Part shown: piece by piece, positions 49,529-57,974 of the stretch
Layout of the letters: every line of letters begins with the position of its first letter
Numbering within the stretch: position 1 is the stretch's first letter
Assembly (NCBI RefSeq): GCF_029201545.1
Contig: NZ_CP104007.1
Location: 902,501 to 966,500, forward strand
DNA length: 64,000 nt
DNA from: Devosia sp. FJ2-5-3
GTDB taxonomy: Bacteria > Pseudomonadota > Alphaproteobacteria > Rhizobiales > Devosiaceae
Direction: 5' to 3'
The notes under the pieces: generated by a model
The model's database searches: none
The model's input: the letters and a program-made list of their open reading frames with translations, nothing else
What the model was told of the DNA's origin: nothing
Translations under genes and position numbers: made by a program

Positions 49529-50302
49529 TCATACTGATGCAGAAGCGCGAATAGAAGGTGAATCATAGAGAGGGCGGCGATCCAGAGACCGGAAAACCGC
49601 AGCGGCCTGGGTGCGATTGTGCACCTTGAGCTTGCGAATAATGTTGTGCACGTGGACTTTAACCGTGTGCTCGGACAAGGCCATCTTGGAGGCGATGATC
49701 TTGTTCTGCAGCCCGTCCGACATCAGCTCGAGAACTTCCGCCTCGCGTGAAGAGAGCACTCCGGCCGAATCCGCATGCGGATCGGAAGAATTGCTCGGCC
49801 CACGACGCGAGAGGAAACCGCGCGCGGCAGACCTCGGAGAGACAACATGGGGGAAGTATTCCCCGCCGTTCAGTAACAGCCAAATAGTGGCCAACCAAAC
49901 GTTGATCGGCAGATTGAAAGGGACAAGTCCCTGGATGGCGCGTTCTGCCACAACGGCCCGAAGCGCCGGGTCTTCATTCCAACCTCCTTCTACCATGAGT
50001 GCGATCTGGGCATCTGGATATTTCTCCCGGCATTCCCCCATCATGGTCGAAACACTGCGGAATGCAAATGCATCGATCAGAATTAGCCGTGGCTCGAATT
50101 GTGCATTGTCATCGTCTGGTATCTGGCTGGACAGCACGATTTGCACTGTCGGAAAGCATTTTTGCATCGAGTTGAGCAAACTCTGGAATGCTACACCGGT
50201 ATCCGCGAGGATAAGTATTCCGGTTTTTCCAGTGTTTGGCATTGTTGTATTTTGCCAAAAAGCGTATGCACCACTCTCTTCGACGTTGGATGGTTCGACC
50301 AT
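49529..50302 (-). CDS. LuxR-type regulator with atypical receiver-like domain
   Basis: About 257 residues from the ATG at 50302, which follows GGGGGAAAAG; the frame extends to 50383 without a ribosome site. The N-terminal half looks like a response-regulator receiver: ILILADTG supplies the acidic site and LILIDAFAF has an Asp at the acceptor position. However, the conserved Lys near QGLVPFNLP is missing, so normal phosphorylation is uncertain. The C-terminal GerE helix-turn-helix is clear (LSSREAEVLELMSDGLQNKI, SEHTVKVHVHNIIRKL). It is divergent from the flippase gene and probably governs capsule or exopolysaccharide genes. Confidence 0.82.
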   Translation of the reverse strand: MVEPSNVEESGAYAFWQNTTMPNTGKTGILILADTGVAFQSLLNSMQKCFPTVQIVLSSQIPDDDNAQFEPRLILIDAFAFRSVSTMMGECREKYPDAQIALMVEGGWNEDPALRAVVAERAIQGLVPFNLPINVWLATIWLLLNGGEYFPHVVSPRSAARGFLSRRGPSNSSDPHADSAGVLSSREAEVLELMSDGLQNKIIASKMALSEHTVKVHVHNIIRKLKVHNRTQAAAVFRSLDRRPLYDSPSIRASASV

Positions 50303-50668
50303 CTTTTCCCCCATGTGGAACGTAGAACTACTTATATAGCGAACTGAACACAGGTGGCGTGACTCGTGCGTGACTCGTTTCAAGTTTTCTTCAAATAGTT
50401 CAAACGGTTGGCGGCGTTCGATTTAGTTCGGCCTCGCCGCCCTAGGCCACCCAGATCGTTCGGGTTACGAATACTTAACCAAAGGCATTTGGAGGCGGCG
50501 CAAAGCGATTCGCACGACGCAAGTTCGGCCCGTGGGAGTGCGATGGGGTTCGGTCGAGGCTGTGTAACCAGGAAGATGTAGAGGGCCGCCGAAAAGCCAA
50601 GTCGTGGTCGATTGCCGATCTCTTGCAGGCCAGCAAGATAGCAAGCGGACCAGTCTTGGAGTGATCGC
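50303..50668. other. 366-base divergent control region between the LuxR regulator and the flippase gene
   Basis: It is more AT-rich than the surrounding genes. On the LuxR side there are a TATATA stretch near 50333-50338 and an 11-bp tandem repeat at 50358-50379 (separate entry). On the flippase side I see no clear promoter. No gene is supported. Confidence 0.5.
50358..50379. promoter_or_regulatory. 11-bp tandem direct repeat CGTGACTCGT(G/T)
   Basis: Two adjacent copies, 50358-50368 and 50369-50379, differ only in the last base. A period of one helical turn puts both on the same face of the DNA, as expected for two cooperatively bound regulator subunits. They lie about 56-77 bases upstream of the chosen LuxR start (50302). 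Confidence 0.45.
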
Positions 50669-52204
50669 ATGAGCGCGGCGGAGCAGGAACACGGCGAGCA
50701 GAGCCGGCGCTATGGCGACATTATCCGATCCATGTCGGTGATCGGCCTGTCCCAGCTGATCAGCATTGGTCTTTCTATTCTACGGATAAAAGTATTGGCT
50801 GTATTGCTGGGGCCAAATGGCGTCGGACTCTTCGGTCTCTATAATGTGATCCTTGATCTGGGCGCCGGTATTGCCGGGATGGGCGTGCAATCCAGCGGCG
50901 TCCGGCAGGTGGCCGTCTCGGTCGCAGAAGGCGACAGTGCGCGGATCGCCATAGTGGCGCAGACCATCACGCGGCTATCCCTGCTGCTCGGGATCGTTGG
51001 GGCCGTCCTGCTCTTTATGCTGTCGGGTCCGGTTTCGCTGCTGACCTTTGGGGATGAGGCGAACGCGCCGGCGATCGGACTTCTGAGCGCCGCGCTCTTT
51101 CTGCGGATCATCGCCGGTTCGCCCTTTGCGATCCTCCAGGGCAATCGGCGCATGGGCGATTTGGCGCGGATGACCGTGCTGGGGGCCGTGCTCAATACGA
51201 TTGTCGCCATCGTGCTGGTCTATTTCCTCGGCGAGGCCGGGGTGGTGTGGTCGCTGGTGGCGATGGCCCTTACATCCTGGCTCGCGGCGATCTGGTATGG
51301 CCGCAAGGTGATCCTGCCCAAAATTGTGCTGACCTTATCTTCGTTCAGCGCCGAGACGCGCATGCTGCTGGGGCTCGGTTTCGCCTTCATGGCCAGCGGA
51401 ATCCTCACCGCCGGGGCGGCCCTGGTCATTCGCGTGCTGATCGTGCAGCACGATGGCGTCGAGGCGGCGGGGAACTACCAGGCGGCCTGGGCGCTGGGCG
51501 GGATCTATGTGGGGTTCATCCTCCAGGCGATGGGGACCGATTTCTATCCAAGGCTATCGGGGCTGGCCGAGGACCATGAGGCGGCGAACCGGCTCGTCAA
51601 CGAGCAGGCTCGGGTCAGCATGTTGCTGGCGGGGCCGGGCCTGCTGGCCACAATCGCGCTCTCCCCAATCGTGATCACGCTGTTCTATTCAAGCGCTTTT
51701 GCCGATGCCGTGCCGGTCCTGCGCTGGCTGTGCCTGGGGATGCTGTTGCGCGTCATGGCCTGGCCGATGGGCTATCTGATCCTTGCCAAGGGCAAGCAGG
51801 CGATGTTCTTCTGGACGGAAGTGGCGGCGACAGCGGTGCATGTCGGGCTGGCCTATTTTCTCGTCAACACCATCGGGGTTGCGGGTGCGGGCATCGCCTT
51901 TGCCGGGCTCTATCTCTGGCATGGCGTGCTGATCGCGGTGCTGGTGGGCAGGCTCACGGGCTTTGTATGGTCGGGGGAAAATCTGCAGCTGGCCGGGCTG
52001 CTGGTCTTGCAGACGATCGTGGCGCTTGGCGCGGCGGAATTTCTTTCACCCCTCGGTGGTGTCCTTATTGGCCTCGGCGTGACGGCGGTGGCCTGCTGGA
52101 TGTCCCTCGGCCAGCTGATCCGCATCATTCCGCAGAAATGGATACCCTCGCTGGCGCGCCCGCTGGTCTATCGCGTGCTGGGTCATCAGCCCGAGGCGGC
52201 ATAA
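50669..52204 (+). CDS. polysaccharide repeat-unit flippase (Wzx/O-antigen translocase-like)
   Basis: Multi-spanning inner-membrane protein, 511 residues, with about 12-14 hydrophobic segments. The N-terminal SVIGLSQLISIGLSILRIKV followed by AVLLGPNGVGLFGLYN is typical of the O-antigen/enterobacterial-common-antigen translocase subgroup. It would move lipid-linked repeat units to the periplasmic face. It is the only plus-strand gene of this part and converges on the aminotransferase gene, with a strong shared terminator between them. Confidence 0.88.
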   Translation: MSAAEQEHGEQSRRYGDIIRSMSVIGLSQLISIGLSILRIKVLAVLLGPNGVGLFGLYNVILDLGAGIAGMGVQSSGVRQVAVSVAEGDSARIAIVAQTITRLSLLLGIVGAVLLFMLSGPVSLLTFGDEANAPAIGLLSAALFLRIIAGSPFAILQGNRRMGDLARMTVLGAVLNTIVAIVLVYFLGEAGVVWSLVAMALTSWLAAIWYGRKVILPKIVLTLSSFSAETRMLLGLGFAFMASGILTAGAALVIRVLIVQHDGVEAAGNYQAAWALGGIYVGFILQAMGTDFYPRLSGLAEDHEAANRLVNEQARVSMLLAGPGLLATIALSPIVITLFYSSAFADAVPVLRWLCLGMLLRVMAWPMGYLILAKGKQAMFFWTEVAATAVHVGLAYFLVNTIGVAGAGIAFAGLYLWHGVLIAVLVGRLTGFVWSGENLQLAGLLVLQTIVALGAAEFLSPLGGVLIGLGVTAVACWMSLGQLIRIIPQKWIPSLARPLVYRVLGHQPEAA

Positions 52205-52231
52205 AAAAACCGCCGTTCCGAAGAACGGCGG
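52203..52231 (-). terminator. rho-independent terminator between flippase and aminotransferase genes
   Basis: CCGCCGTTC/GAACGGCGG hairpin at 52210-52231 with a run of seven As on its left (52203-52209), which reads as seven Ts for minus-strand transcripts. It ends the minus-strand polysaccharide cassette at 52260. For the plus-strand flippase there is a hairpin, but no T-run. Confidence 0.85.
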
Positions 52232-52259
52232 TGTGCCACGGCCAAGGCAGCTGAGGGTT

Positions 52260-53423
52260 CTAGGCGGCGAGGGCCGCGGCGAGTTCATCAACGACATAGT
52301 GCACATCGTCTTCGCTCATCTGCACGAAAAGCGGCAGGATGACCGAACGGTTCTGCGCCCGCTCGGAATTGGCGAGGTCGCCCGAGGTGCGGAAGCTGCC
52401 GGCGTGTGCATAAGCCGGTTCAAGGTGGGTGTTCATGACACCGCGCCGGGTGGAAATATTGCGGTCGAGCAGGGCCTGCATAATTTCGATTTGATCGGCG
52501 CGCTCGGGGAGCGTTACGCAATAGCTCTGCCAATTGCTGCGGGCCCAATTGGGCTCGGCCGGTGGCGCGATGTCGAGGGCGGAAAGCCGGGTGGTGTAGA
52601 GGGCGGCGAGGAACCGGCGGCGCGAGAGAATTTCGGGGAGCCGAGCCAGCTGGACGCGTCCGATCGCGGCCTGGACGTCGGTCATGCGGTAATTATAGCC
52701 CAGGGTCTCGTAGCTTTCGAAGATCACCTTGGCCGCGCCGTGGCGCACCGTGTCCGGCACGCTCATGGCGTGCTGGCGGAGGAGGCGGAAGTGCCGGTCA
52801 TAGTCCGGGTTGCGCGTGGTCAGCATGCCGCCATCGCCGGTGGTGATGACTTTGCGCGGATGGAAGGAGAAGCAGGCGATGTCGGCGTGGCAGCGGCCAA
52901 TGCGCTGCCAGTCGCCGTCGACCAGGATTTCGCTGCCCGAAGCGCAGGCGGCGTCCTCGATGACTTTCAGGCCGTGTTCGGCGGCGATGGCCATGATGGG
53001 GGCGAGGTCACAGGGCATGCCGAGCTGGTGGACGCAGAGGATCGCCTTGGTGCGCGGCGTTATCGCGGCGGCGATTCTTTCCGGGTCGATGTTGAAGCTG
53101 CGTTCAGCAATGTCGACAAAGACCGGGACGGCGCCGCAATAGCGAATGGCATTGGCGGTGGCGATGAAGGAATGGCTGACGGTGATGATTTCGTCGCCCG
53201 GCTGGATGCCGATGGCGATGAGCGCCATGTGCAGCGCCGTCGTGCAATTGGAGACGGCGCAGGCGTGGGGGGCGCCGACATAGGCGGCGAATTCTTCCTC
53301 GAAGCGGGCGACTTCCGGACCTTGCGTGACCCAGCCGGAGAGGATGACGCGGCGGGTGGCCTCGGCTTCTTCTTCGCCGAGGATCGGGCGGGCTACGGGG
53401 AGCTGGCGCATGGGCTTGTTCAT
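52260..53423 (-). CDS. DegT/DnrJ/EryC1 family sugar aminotransferase (distal copy)
   Basis: PLP-dependent aminotransferase that converts a nucleotide keto-sugar to an amino sugar, 387 residues. Lys191 in FSFHPRKVITTGDGG forms the PLP aldimine; Asp157 of VIEDAAC binds the pyridine nitrogen. The N-terminal PILGEEEAEATRRVILSGWVTQGPEV is of the PglE/PseC-like type rather than the WlbC type of the paralogue at 55076. It is the last gene of the minus-strand cassette and overlaps the epimerase gene by 4 bases. Confidence 0.9.
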   Translation of the reverse strand: MNKPMRQLPVARPILGEEEAEATRRVILSGWVTQGPEVARFEEEFAAYVGAPHACAVSNCTTALHMALIAIGIQPGDEIITVSHSFIATANAIRYCGAVPVFVDIAERSFNIDPERIAAAITPRTKAILCVHQLGMPCDLAPIMAIAAEHGLKVIEDAACASGSEILVDGDWQRIGRCHADIACFSFHPRKVITTGDGGMLTTRNPDYDRHFRLLRQHAMSVPDTVRHGAAKVIFESYETLGYNYRMTDVQAAIGRVQLARLPEILSRRRFLAALYTTRLSALDIAPPAEPNWARSNWQSYCVTLPERADQIEIMQALLDRNISTRRGVMNTHLEPAYAHAGSFRTSGDLANSERAQNRSVILPLFVQMSEDDVHYVVDELAAALAA

Positions 53424-54394
53424 GCCACTTCACTCCGCTGCGCCATGCGGCTGGCCTGCCACCAGGAGACGAGATCGGCCATGCCGGCTTCAAGGGAAAT
53501 CTGGGTGGTAAAGCCAATGTCGCGAGCGGCTTTTTCGGTGGAGGCCAGACGCCGCGGCACGGGGTTCACCTTGCGGGCCGGCTCATGGATGGGCGTCAGG
53601 GACGAGCCCATGACATCGAGGAGAAGCTGGGCCAGATCGCGCAGGCTGATTTCGCTGCCACTGGCGACGTTGAAGACTTCGTCGCTGACCTCGGATTGGG
53701 CGGCCAGCATATTGGCGCGGGCGATGTCGCGGACATGGACGAAATCCATGGTCTGGGTGCCGTCGCCCATGATGATGGGCGGCAGGCCCGAGGCGATGCG
53801 TTCCATCCAGCGGATCAGCACCTCGGTATAGGCGCCATGCACGTCCATGCGTGGGCCGTAGACGTTGAAATAACGCAGGGCGACATAATTGAGGCCCCGC
53901 ATCTCGTTGAAGCTGCGCAGCAGGGCTTCGTTATAGACCTTGGCGGCGCCGTAAATGGTGCGGTTGTTGTAGGAATGGTGCTCTTCGGTGGTGGGGAAGA
54001 TGTCGGCTGCGCCCAGTACGGAGGCCGATGAGGCGGCGACAACTTTTTTCACCCCGGCATTCACGGCCGCTTCGAGCACGTTGAACGTGCCGGTGGCGAG
54101 AACGTCATGGGCGAGGCGCGGTTCCTCGGCGCATTGGGTGATGCGGATCGCAGCCTGATGGAAGAGGATGTCGATCCCGGCCATGGTCTCGGCCACTTTG
54201 GCGGTGTCGCGAATATCGCCCTCTACAATGGTGATATTGGCAAGCCGCCGGGCTTCGTCGAGATTGTCGAGCCGGCCGCGCACGAAATTGTCGAGGATGA
54301 CGATCTCGGTGGGGTCTTGCCGGGCCACGAGATCGGCGATGTGGGAGCCGATCAGCCCCGCGCCGCCAGTGATCAGAATGCGCTTGCCTCTCAT
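53420..54394 (-). CDS. NAD-dependent nucleotide-sugar epimerase/dehydratase (extended SDR)
   Basis: 324 residues, Rossmann motif TGGAGLIGS at 9-17, catalytic Ser in ASSASVLG (about 122-123), Tyr148 and Lys152 in YGAAK. The body resembles UDP-glucose/UDP-GlcNAc 4-epimerases (ALRYFNVYGPRMDVHGAYTE). It probably inverts or oxidises a UDP-sugar of the repeat unit. It lies 20 bases after the acyltransferase gene. Confidence 0.88.
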   Translation of the reverse strand: MRGKRILITGGAGLIGSHIADLVARQDPTEIVILDNFVRGRLDNLDEARRLANITIVEGDIRDTAKVAETMAGIDILFHQAAIRITQCAEEPRLAHDVLATGTFNVLEAAVNAGVKKVVAASSASVLGAADIFPTTEEHHSYNNRTIYGAAKVYNEALLRSFNEMRGLNYVALRYFNVYGPRMDVHGAYTEVLIRWMERIASGLPPIIMGDGTQTMDFVHVRDIARANMLAAQSEVSDEVFNVASGSEISLRDLAQLLLDVMGSSLTPIHEPARKVNPVPRRLASTEKAARDIGFTTQISLEAGMADLVSWWQASRMAQRSEVA

Positions 54395-54414
54395 GTGATG
54401 GAAATCCTTCTGGT

Positions 54415-55092
54415 TCAGCGCTTGCGCAGCACGCGGGCGGGGACGCCGGCGGCCACGGTGTAGGCGGGGATGTCGGTGTTGACGACGGCACCGGCGCCGA
54501 TGATGGCGCCTTCGCCAATGGTGACGCCGGGCAGGATGGTGGCATTGGTGCCGATATCGGCGCCCGCGCCGATGCGGACCGGCTTGATTTCGAGATCGGT
54601 CGCGATGACCGGGACATCAGTGGGCAGGCCCGTATGTTGCGAGCCCAGCACTTTGGCGCCGGGGCCCCAGCCGACGTGATCGCCGAGCTCGAGATTGCGG
54701 GCGTCGAAATAGGCCTGCGGGCCGATCCAGACCTGATTGCCGATCTTGCAATGGCCGTCGAACCGGCCCTGGATATAGGCGCCGGCCCCGATGAAGACAT
54801 TGGTGCCGATCTCGAAGGTTTCGAGATGCTTGAAGCCGACCTGGCTACCCACCTGCAGGCCCGAGCCGCAGGAGCGGGCGCCGGCCTTGAAGAGCAGTTT
54901 TCGCATCATCGCGTCGAGCTTGCCGTCGCCGGTGGCGAAGCGGGCATAGGCGTCGAGGAGATGGTCGCCATAGTGGGTCTCGAGCCATTCGGCAAAGCCG
55001 GCCTCGAAGGCGGGGTCGCTCTGGCTGGTGTTGCGGCCGTGAATGGCGGCGACGGTGCGGCTCTGGGTGGGTTCTTCAAGCAGCGTAGACAT
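54415..55092 (-). CDS. left-handed beta-helix (hexapeptide repeat) acyltransferase
   Basis: 225 residues. After an N-terminal helical part of about 70 residues, the chain shows repeated hexapeptides (IGTNVFIGAGAYI, IGNQVWIGPQAYF, IGAGADIGTNATILPGVTIGEGAIIGAGAVV) that end AAGVPARVLRKR, as in WbbJ/Maa-type O- or N-acetyltransferases. It would acetylate a sugar of the repeat unit or a precursor. Its start overlaps the aminotransferase stop by 17 bases. Confidence 0.87.
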   Translation of the reverse strand: MSTLLEEPTQSRTVAAIHGRNTSQSDPAFEAGFAEWLETHYGDHLLDAYARFATGDGKLDAMMRKLLFKAGARSCGSGLQVGSQVGFKHLETFEIGTNVFIGAGAYIQGRFDGHCKIGNQVWIGPQAYFDARNLELGDHVGWGPGAKVLGSQHTGLPTDVPVIATDLEIKPVRIGAGADIGTNATILPGVTIGEGAIIGAGAVVNTDIPAYTVAAGVPARVLRKR

Positions 55093-56179
55093 CTTGCCTC
55101 ACTGCGTCGGCGATGAAGGCGACATCGCGCTCGGAGAGTTCGGGATAGATGGGGAGCGACAGCACGCTGTCCGCCGCCGCTTCGGTCTGAGGGAAATCGC
55201 CGCGCTGGTAGCCGAGATCGGCATAGGCGGGCTGAAGATGGACGGGGACCGGATAATGGAGGCCGGTCTCGATGCCATCGTGCTGGAGCCGGGCGCGCAA
55301 TCCATCGCGGTCGGCGGAGCGGACGGCGAAAATGTGCCAGACGTGCCGATTGCCCTCCATTTCGAGCGGAGCGATGACATCGGAGCCGGCGAGCAGTTTG
55401 GTGTAGAGGCGGGCGCGGGCGCGGCGGGCTTCGGTCCAGGCCTCGAGCTGGCGCAGCTTTACCCGCAATATGGTGCCCTGGATGGCATCCATGCGGTAGT
55501 TATAGCCTTCCATGACGTGGTGGTAGCGGCGCTCCTGGCCCCAGTCGCGGAGCATGCGGATTTTTCGCGCCTGCTCGTCATTGCTGGTAACGACGATGCC
55601 GCCCTCGCCATAGGCGCCGAGGTTTTTGCCCGGATAGAAACTGAAGCAGCCGGATACACCGATGCTGCCGGCACGCTGGCGATCATATTCGGCGCCATGG
55701 GCCTGGCAGGCATCTTCGATGACGGCGAGGCCGTGGCGGGCGGCGATGATGAGGATGTCGTTCATCGGCGCCATCTGCCCGTAGAGATGGACGGGCAGGA
55801 TGGCCTTGGTGCGCGGGGTGATGGCGCGCTCAATCTGGTTGGGGTCGATGTTGAAGGTTTTCGGATCGATATCGACGAAAACCGGGCGGGCACCGATATA
55901 GCGGATGGCGGCGGCCGAGGCGATGAAGGTGAAGGGGGTAGTGATGACCTCGTCGCCGGCCTTGATGCCCGCGGCGAGCAAGGCCAGGTGCAGCGCGCTG
56001 GTGCCGGTATTGACGGCGATGGCGTGGCGGGTGCCGCAATAGGTGGCGAACTCTTCTTCGAAGGCCTTCACCTCATCGCCCAGCACATAATGGCCGGAGC
56101 GCAGGACATTGGTGACCGCGCTTTCGATCTGTTGCTGGATGAGGGCGTATTGCGCCCGGAGGTCTAGAAACGGGATCAT
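55076..56179 (-). CDS. DegT family aminotransferase, WlbC/WbpE-like
   Basis: 367 residues. MIPFLDLRAQYALIQQQIE is the standard WlbC/WbpE opening; Lys185 in FSFYPGKNLGAYGEGG binds PLP and Asp156 lies in VIEDACQAHGAEY. In the UDP-2,3-diacetamido-uronic acid pathway this enzyme transfers an amino group to the 3-keto sugar made by WlbA. Here it lies between the Gfo/Idh and acyltransferase genes and overlaps the dehydrogenase by 4 bases, the same neighbourhood as in wlb/wbp loci. Confidence 0.9.
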   Translation of the reverse strand: MIPFLDLRAQYALIQQQIESAVTNVLRSGHYVLGDEVKAFEEEFATYCGTRHAIAVNTGTSALHLALLAAGIKAGDEVITTPFTFIASAAAIRYIGARPVFVDIDPKTFNIDPNQIERAITPRTKAILPVHLYGQMAPMNDILIIAARHGLAVIEDACQAHGAEYDRQRAGSIGVSGCFSFYPGKNLGAYGEGGIVVTSNDEQARKIRMLRDWGQERRYHHVMEGYNYRMDAIQGTILRVKLRQLEAWTEARRARARLYTKLLAGSDVIAPLEMEGNRHVWHIFAVRSADRDGLRARLQHDGIETGLHYPVPVHLQPAYADLGYQRGDFPQTEAAADSVLSLPIYPELSERDVAFIADAVRQDVYAA

Positions 56180-57213
56180 GAGAACACCTTTTCGCGGGCG
56201 AGTTCGACAATCGAGCCGCCTTGGGCCATCGACTGGGTCGCGGCTTCGAGAATTGTGACGACGCGCAGACCGGCGGCGCCGTCGGCGATGGGTTTGGTGC
56301 CGCGTTCGACGCAGGACACGAATTCTGCCAGTTCCGAGCCGAGGGCCTCGGTGATGTCGAGCTGGGGGGCGGACATGTCGCCGGCCCGGTAGCCGATGCG
56401 CATCTGGTTGCGGCGCTCGCCAGCCTTGGGGGCCATGGGATCAATGGTGAGGCCGCGATCGTAGATCTTGATCTTTTCGCTGGGCTCGAGATCGTCATAG
56501 ACGACCATCTTGCGGCTGCCACCGACCAGGGTCCGGCGGACTTTGAGCGGGGCCAGCCAGTTGACGTGGATATGGGCCATCAACTTGCAGTCGTAATGCA
56601 GGTTGAGATAGGCGATGTTCTCAGGCGAGCCCTCGATGTGGGACATGCCGAGCGCCGAGACGGCGACGGGCTGGGCGCCAATGACGAAATCCATGATCGA
56701 GAGATCATGGACGGCGAGGTCCCACATGACGCTGACGTCGTGCTGGAAGATGCCGAGGTTCACGCGGACGGAGTCGTAATAATAGAGCTCGCCCAGATCA
56801 TTCTGGATGATGTCGCGCAGTTTCTTGACCGCGCCGGTGTGGATGAAGGTGTGGTCCACGGCGACGACGAGGCCGCGCCGGTCGGCTTCATCAATGAGGC
56901 GCCGCGCCTGTTCGGCAGTGGCGGTGATGGGCTTTTCGACAAAGACACTCTTGCCGGCCTTGAGGCACTTCATGGCCAGCTCGAAATGGCTGGAGACGGG
57001 GGTGGCGATGGCGACGGCGTCGACCTTGGGATCGTTGAGGACATCAGCCATGTCTTCGGTGATCTGGACGGCCGGATAGCGCGAGCGCAGCCGGGCGAGG
57101 CGTTCGGTCTGTAGATCGCAGACCCAGCGCAAATCGACGGTGGGAATGTCGGAGAAATTGCGGACCAGATTGGGGCCCCAATATCCGTAGCCAATGACAC
57201 CGATGCCGATCAT
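56176..57213 (-). CDS. Gfo/Idh/MocA nucleotide-sugar dehydrogenase, WlbA/WbpB-like
   Basis: 345 residues. NAD motif IGVIGYGYWGPN at the N-terminus, EKPITAT near residue 95 (Lys of the EKP motif), and DLAVHDLSIMDF supplies the His region. It resembles enzymes that oxidise the C3 of UDP-GlcNAcA. The ATG at 57213 is preferred, although the frame stays open to 57432. It overlaps both neighbours by 4 bases, so the cassette is one translation-coupled operon. Confidence 0.87.
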   Translation of the reverse strand: MIGIGVIGYGYWGPNLVRNFSDIPTVDLRWVCDLQTERLARLRSRYPAVQITEDMADVLNDPKVDAVAIATPVSSHFELAMKCLKAGKSVFVEKPITATAEQARRLIDEADRRGLVVAVDHTFIHTGAVKKLRDIIQNDLGELYYYDSVRVNLGIFQHDVSVMWDLAVHDLSIMDFVIGAQPVAVSALGMSHIEGSPENIAYLNLHYDCKLMAHIHVNWLAPLKVRRTLVGGSRKMVVYDDLEPSEKIKIYDRGLTIDPMAPKAGERRNQMRIGYRAGDMSAPQLDITEALGSELAEFVSCVERGTKPIADGAAGLRVVTILEAATQSMAQGGSIVELAREKVFS

Positions 57214-57713
57214 GTTCGAAGCTCTTGTTGGTGGGGCAGGGGAGAGGTGTGGGCTTGCCGGCGCGTGGGCCTCGCCGGAACGCCGGCGACTGTTTCGCCC
57301 GGCGCGACATCGCGCGTGACGACGGAGCCGGCGCCGATCAGGGCGCCTTCGCCGATAATGATGCCGGCCAGAATTGTGGCATTGCTGCCGATCGAGGCGT
57401 TGCGGCAGACCCTGGTGGGGACGACCGACCAATCTCCGGCACCCTGCAGCGCACCATCTTCCGTGGTGGCGCGCGGGTAGAGATCATTGGTGAACATCAC
57501 GCCGTGGCCGATGAAGACCCCATCCTCTATGACCACGCCTTCACAAATGAAGGAGTGGCTGGAGATCTTGCAGTTCTGGCCGATGACTGCGTTTATCTGG
57601 ACTTCGACGAAGCTGCCGACGCGACTATTATTGCCGATCGTGCAGCCGTAGAGATTGACCAGGTCGGGCTGGTAGATCACCACGCCCTCACCCATCGTCA
57701 CCTGCTGCATCAT
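57210..57713 (-). CDS. hexapeptide-repeat N-acetyltransferase, WlbB/WbpD-like
   Basis: 167 residues forming a left-handed beta helix: IGNNSRVGSFVEV, IGQNCKISSHSFICEGVVIEDGVFIGHGV, then IGSNATILAGIIIGEGALIGAGSVV. FICEGV and FIGHGVMFTND are characteristic of UDP-2-acetamido-3-amino-uronate N-acetyltransferases. It would complete the pathway after WlbA and WlbC. The ATG at 57713 (a second Met follows at 57710) is downstream of GAGAGGG; the frame opens at 57758 without a good ribosome site. It is the first gene of the minus-strand cassette. Confidence 0.87.
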   Translation of the reverse strand: MMQQVTMGEGVVIYQPDLVNLYGCTIGNNSRVGSFVEVQINAVIGQNCKISSHSFICEGVVIEDGVFIGHGVMFTNDLYPRATTEDGALQGAGDWSVVPTRVCRNASIGSNATILAGIIIGEGALIGAGSVVTRDVAPGETVAGVPARPTRRQAHTSPLPHQQELRT

Positions 57714-57974
57714 GGTCTTGCCCTCTCGCCGGCAGAGTGGTTTGCCGGTGTCGGACAAAAATCTAGCAGTGCCCCGGTAGGCGGCAATTTTCCAATGGGA
57801 CTAGGACGCTAGCCCGACCAGCAGGCATGGCGGACCATAAGGGGCGTTCTGCTTAGCTTGCCGACTTGATATAAGCAGATAGAGCTAGCGAGGCCGCGCC
57901 CACGGCCTTGCTATCGATAGAGGCCTGTCAGCGGCGCCCGGCGTCATGGCGAGGCTGCTCGCGAGGAGGCCGTC
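57714..57974. other. 261-base divergent promoter region between the sugar cassette and the type I secretion genes
   Basis: No gene. A possible plus-strand promoter has TTGCCG at 57858-57863 with TAGAGC 16 bases later, a weak match. The ribosome site GAGGAGG at 57963-57968 serves the secretion ATPase. No dyad stands out. Confidence 0.4.

Noticed and set aside
50303..50383. The upstream in-frame extension of the LuxR-type protein (start at 50383).
   Set aside because: No ribosome site is seen there, and the extension would overlap the tandem repeat and TATATA region.
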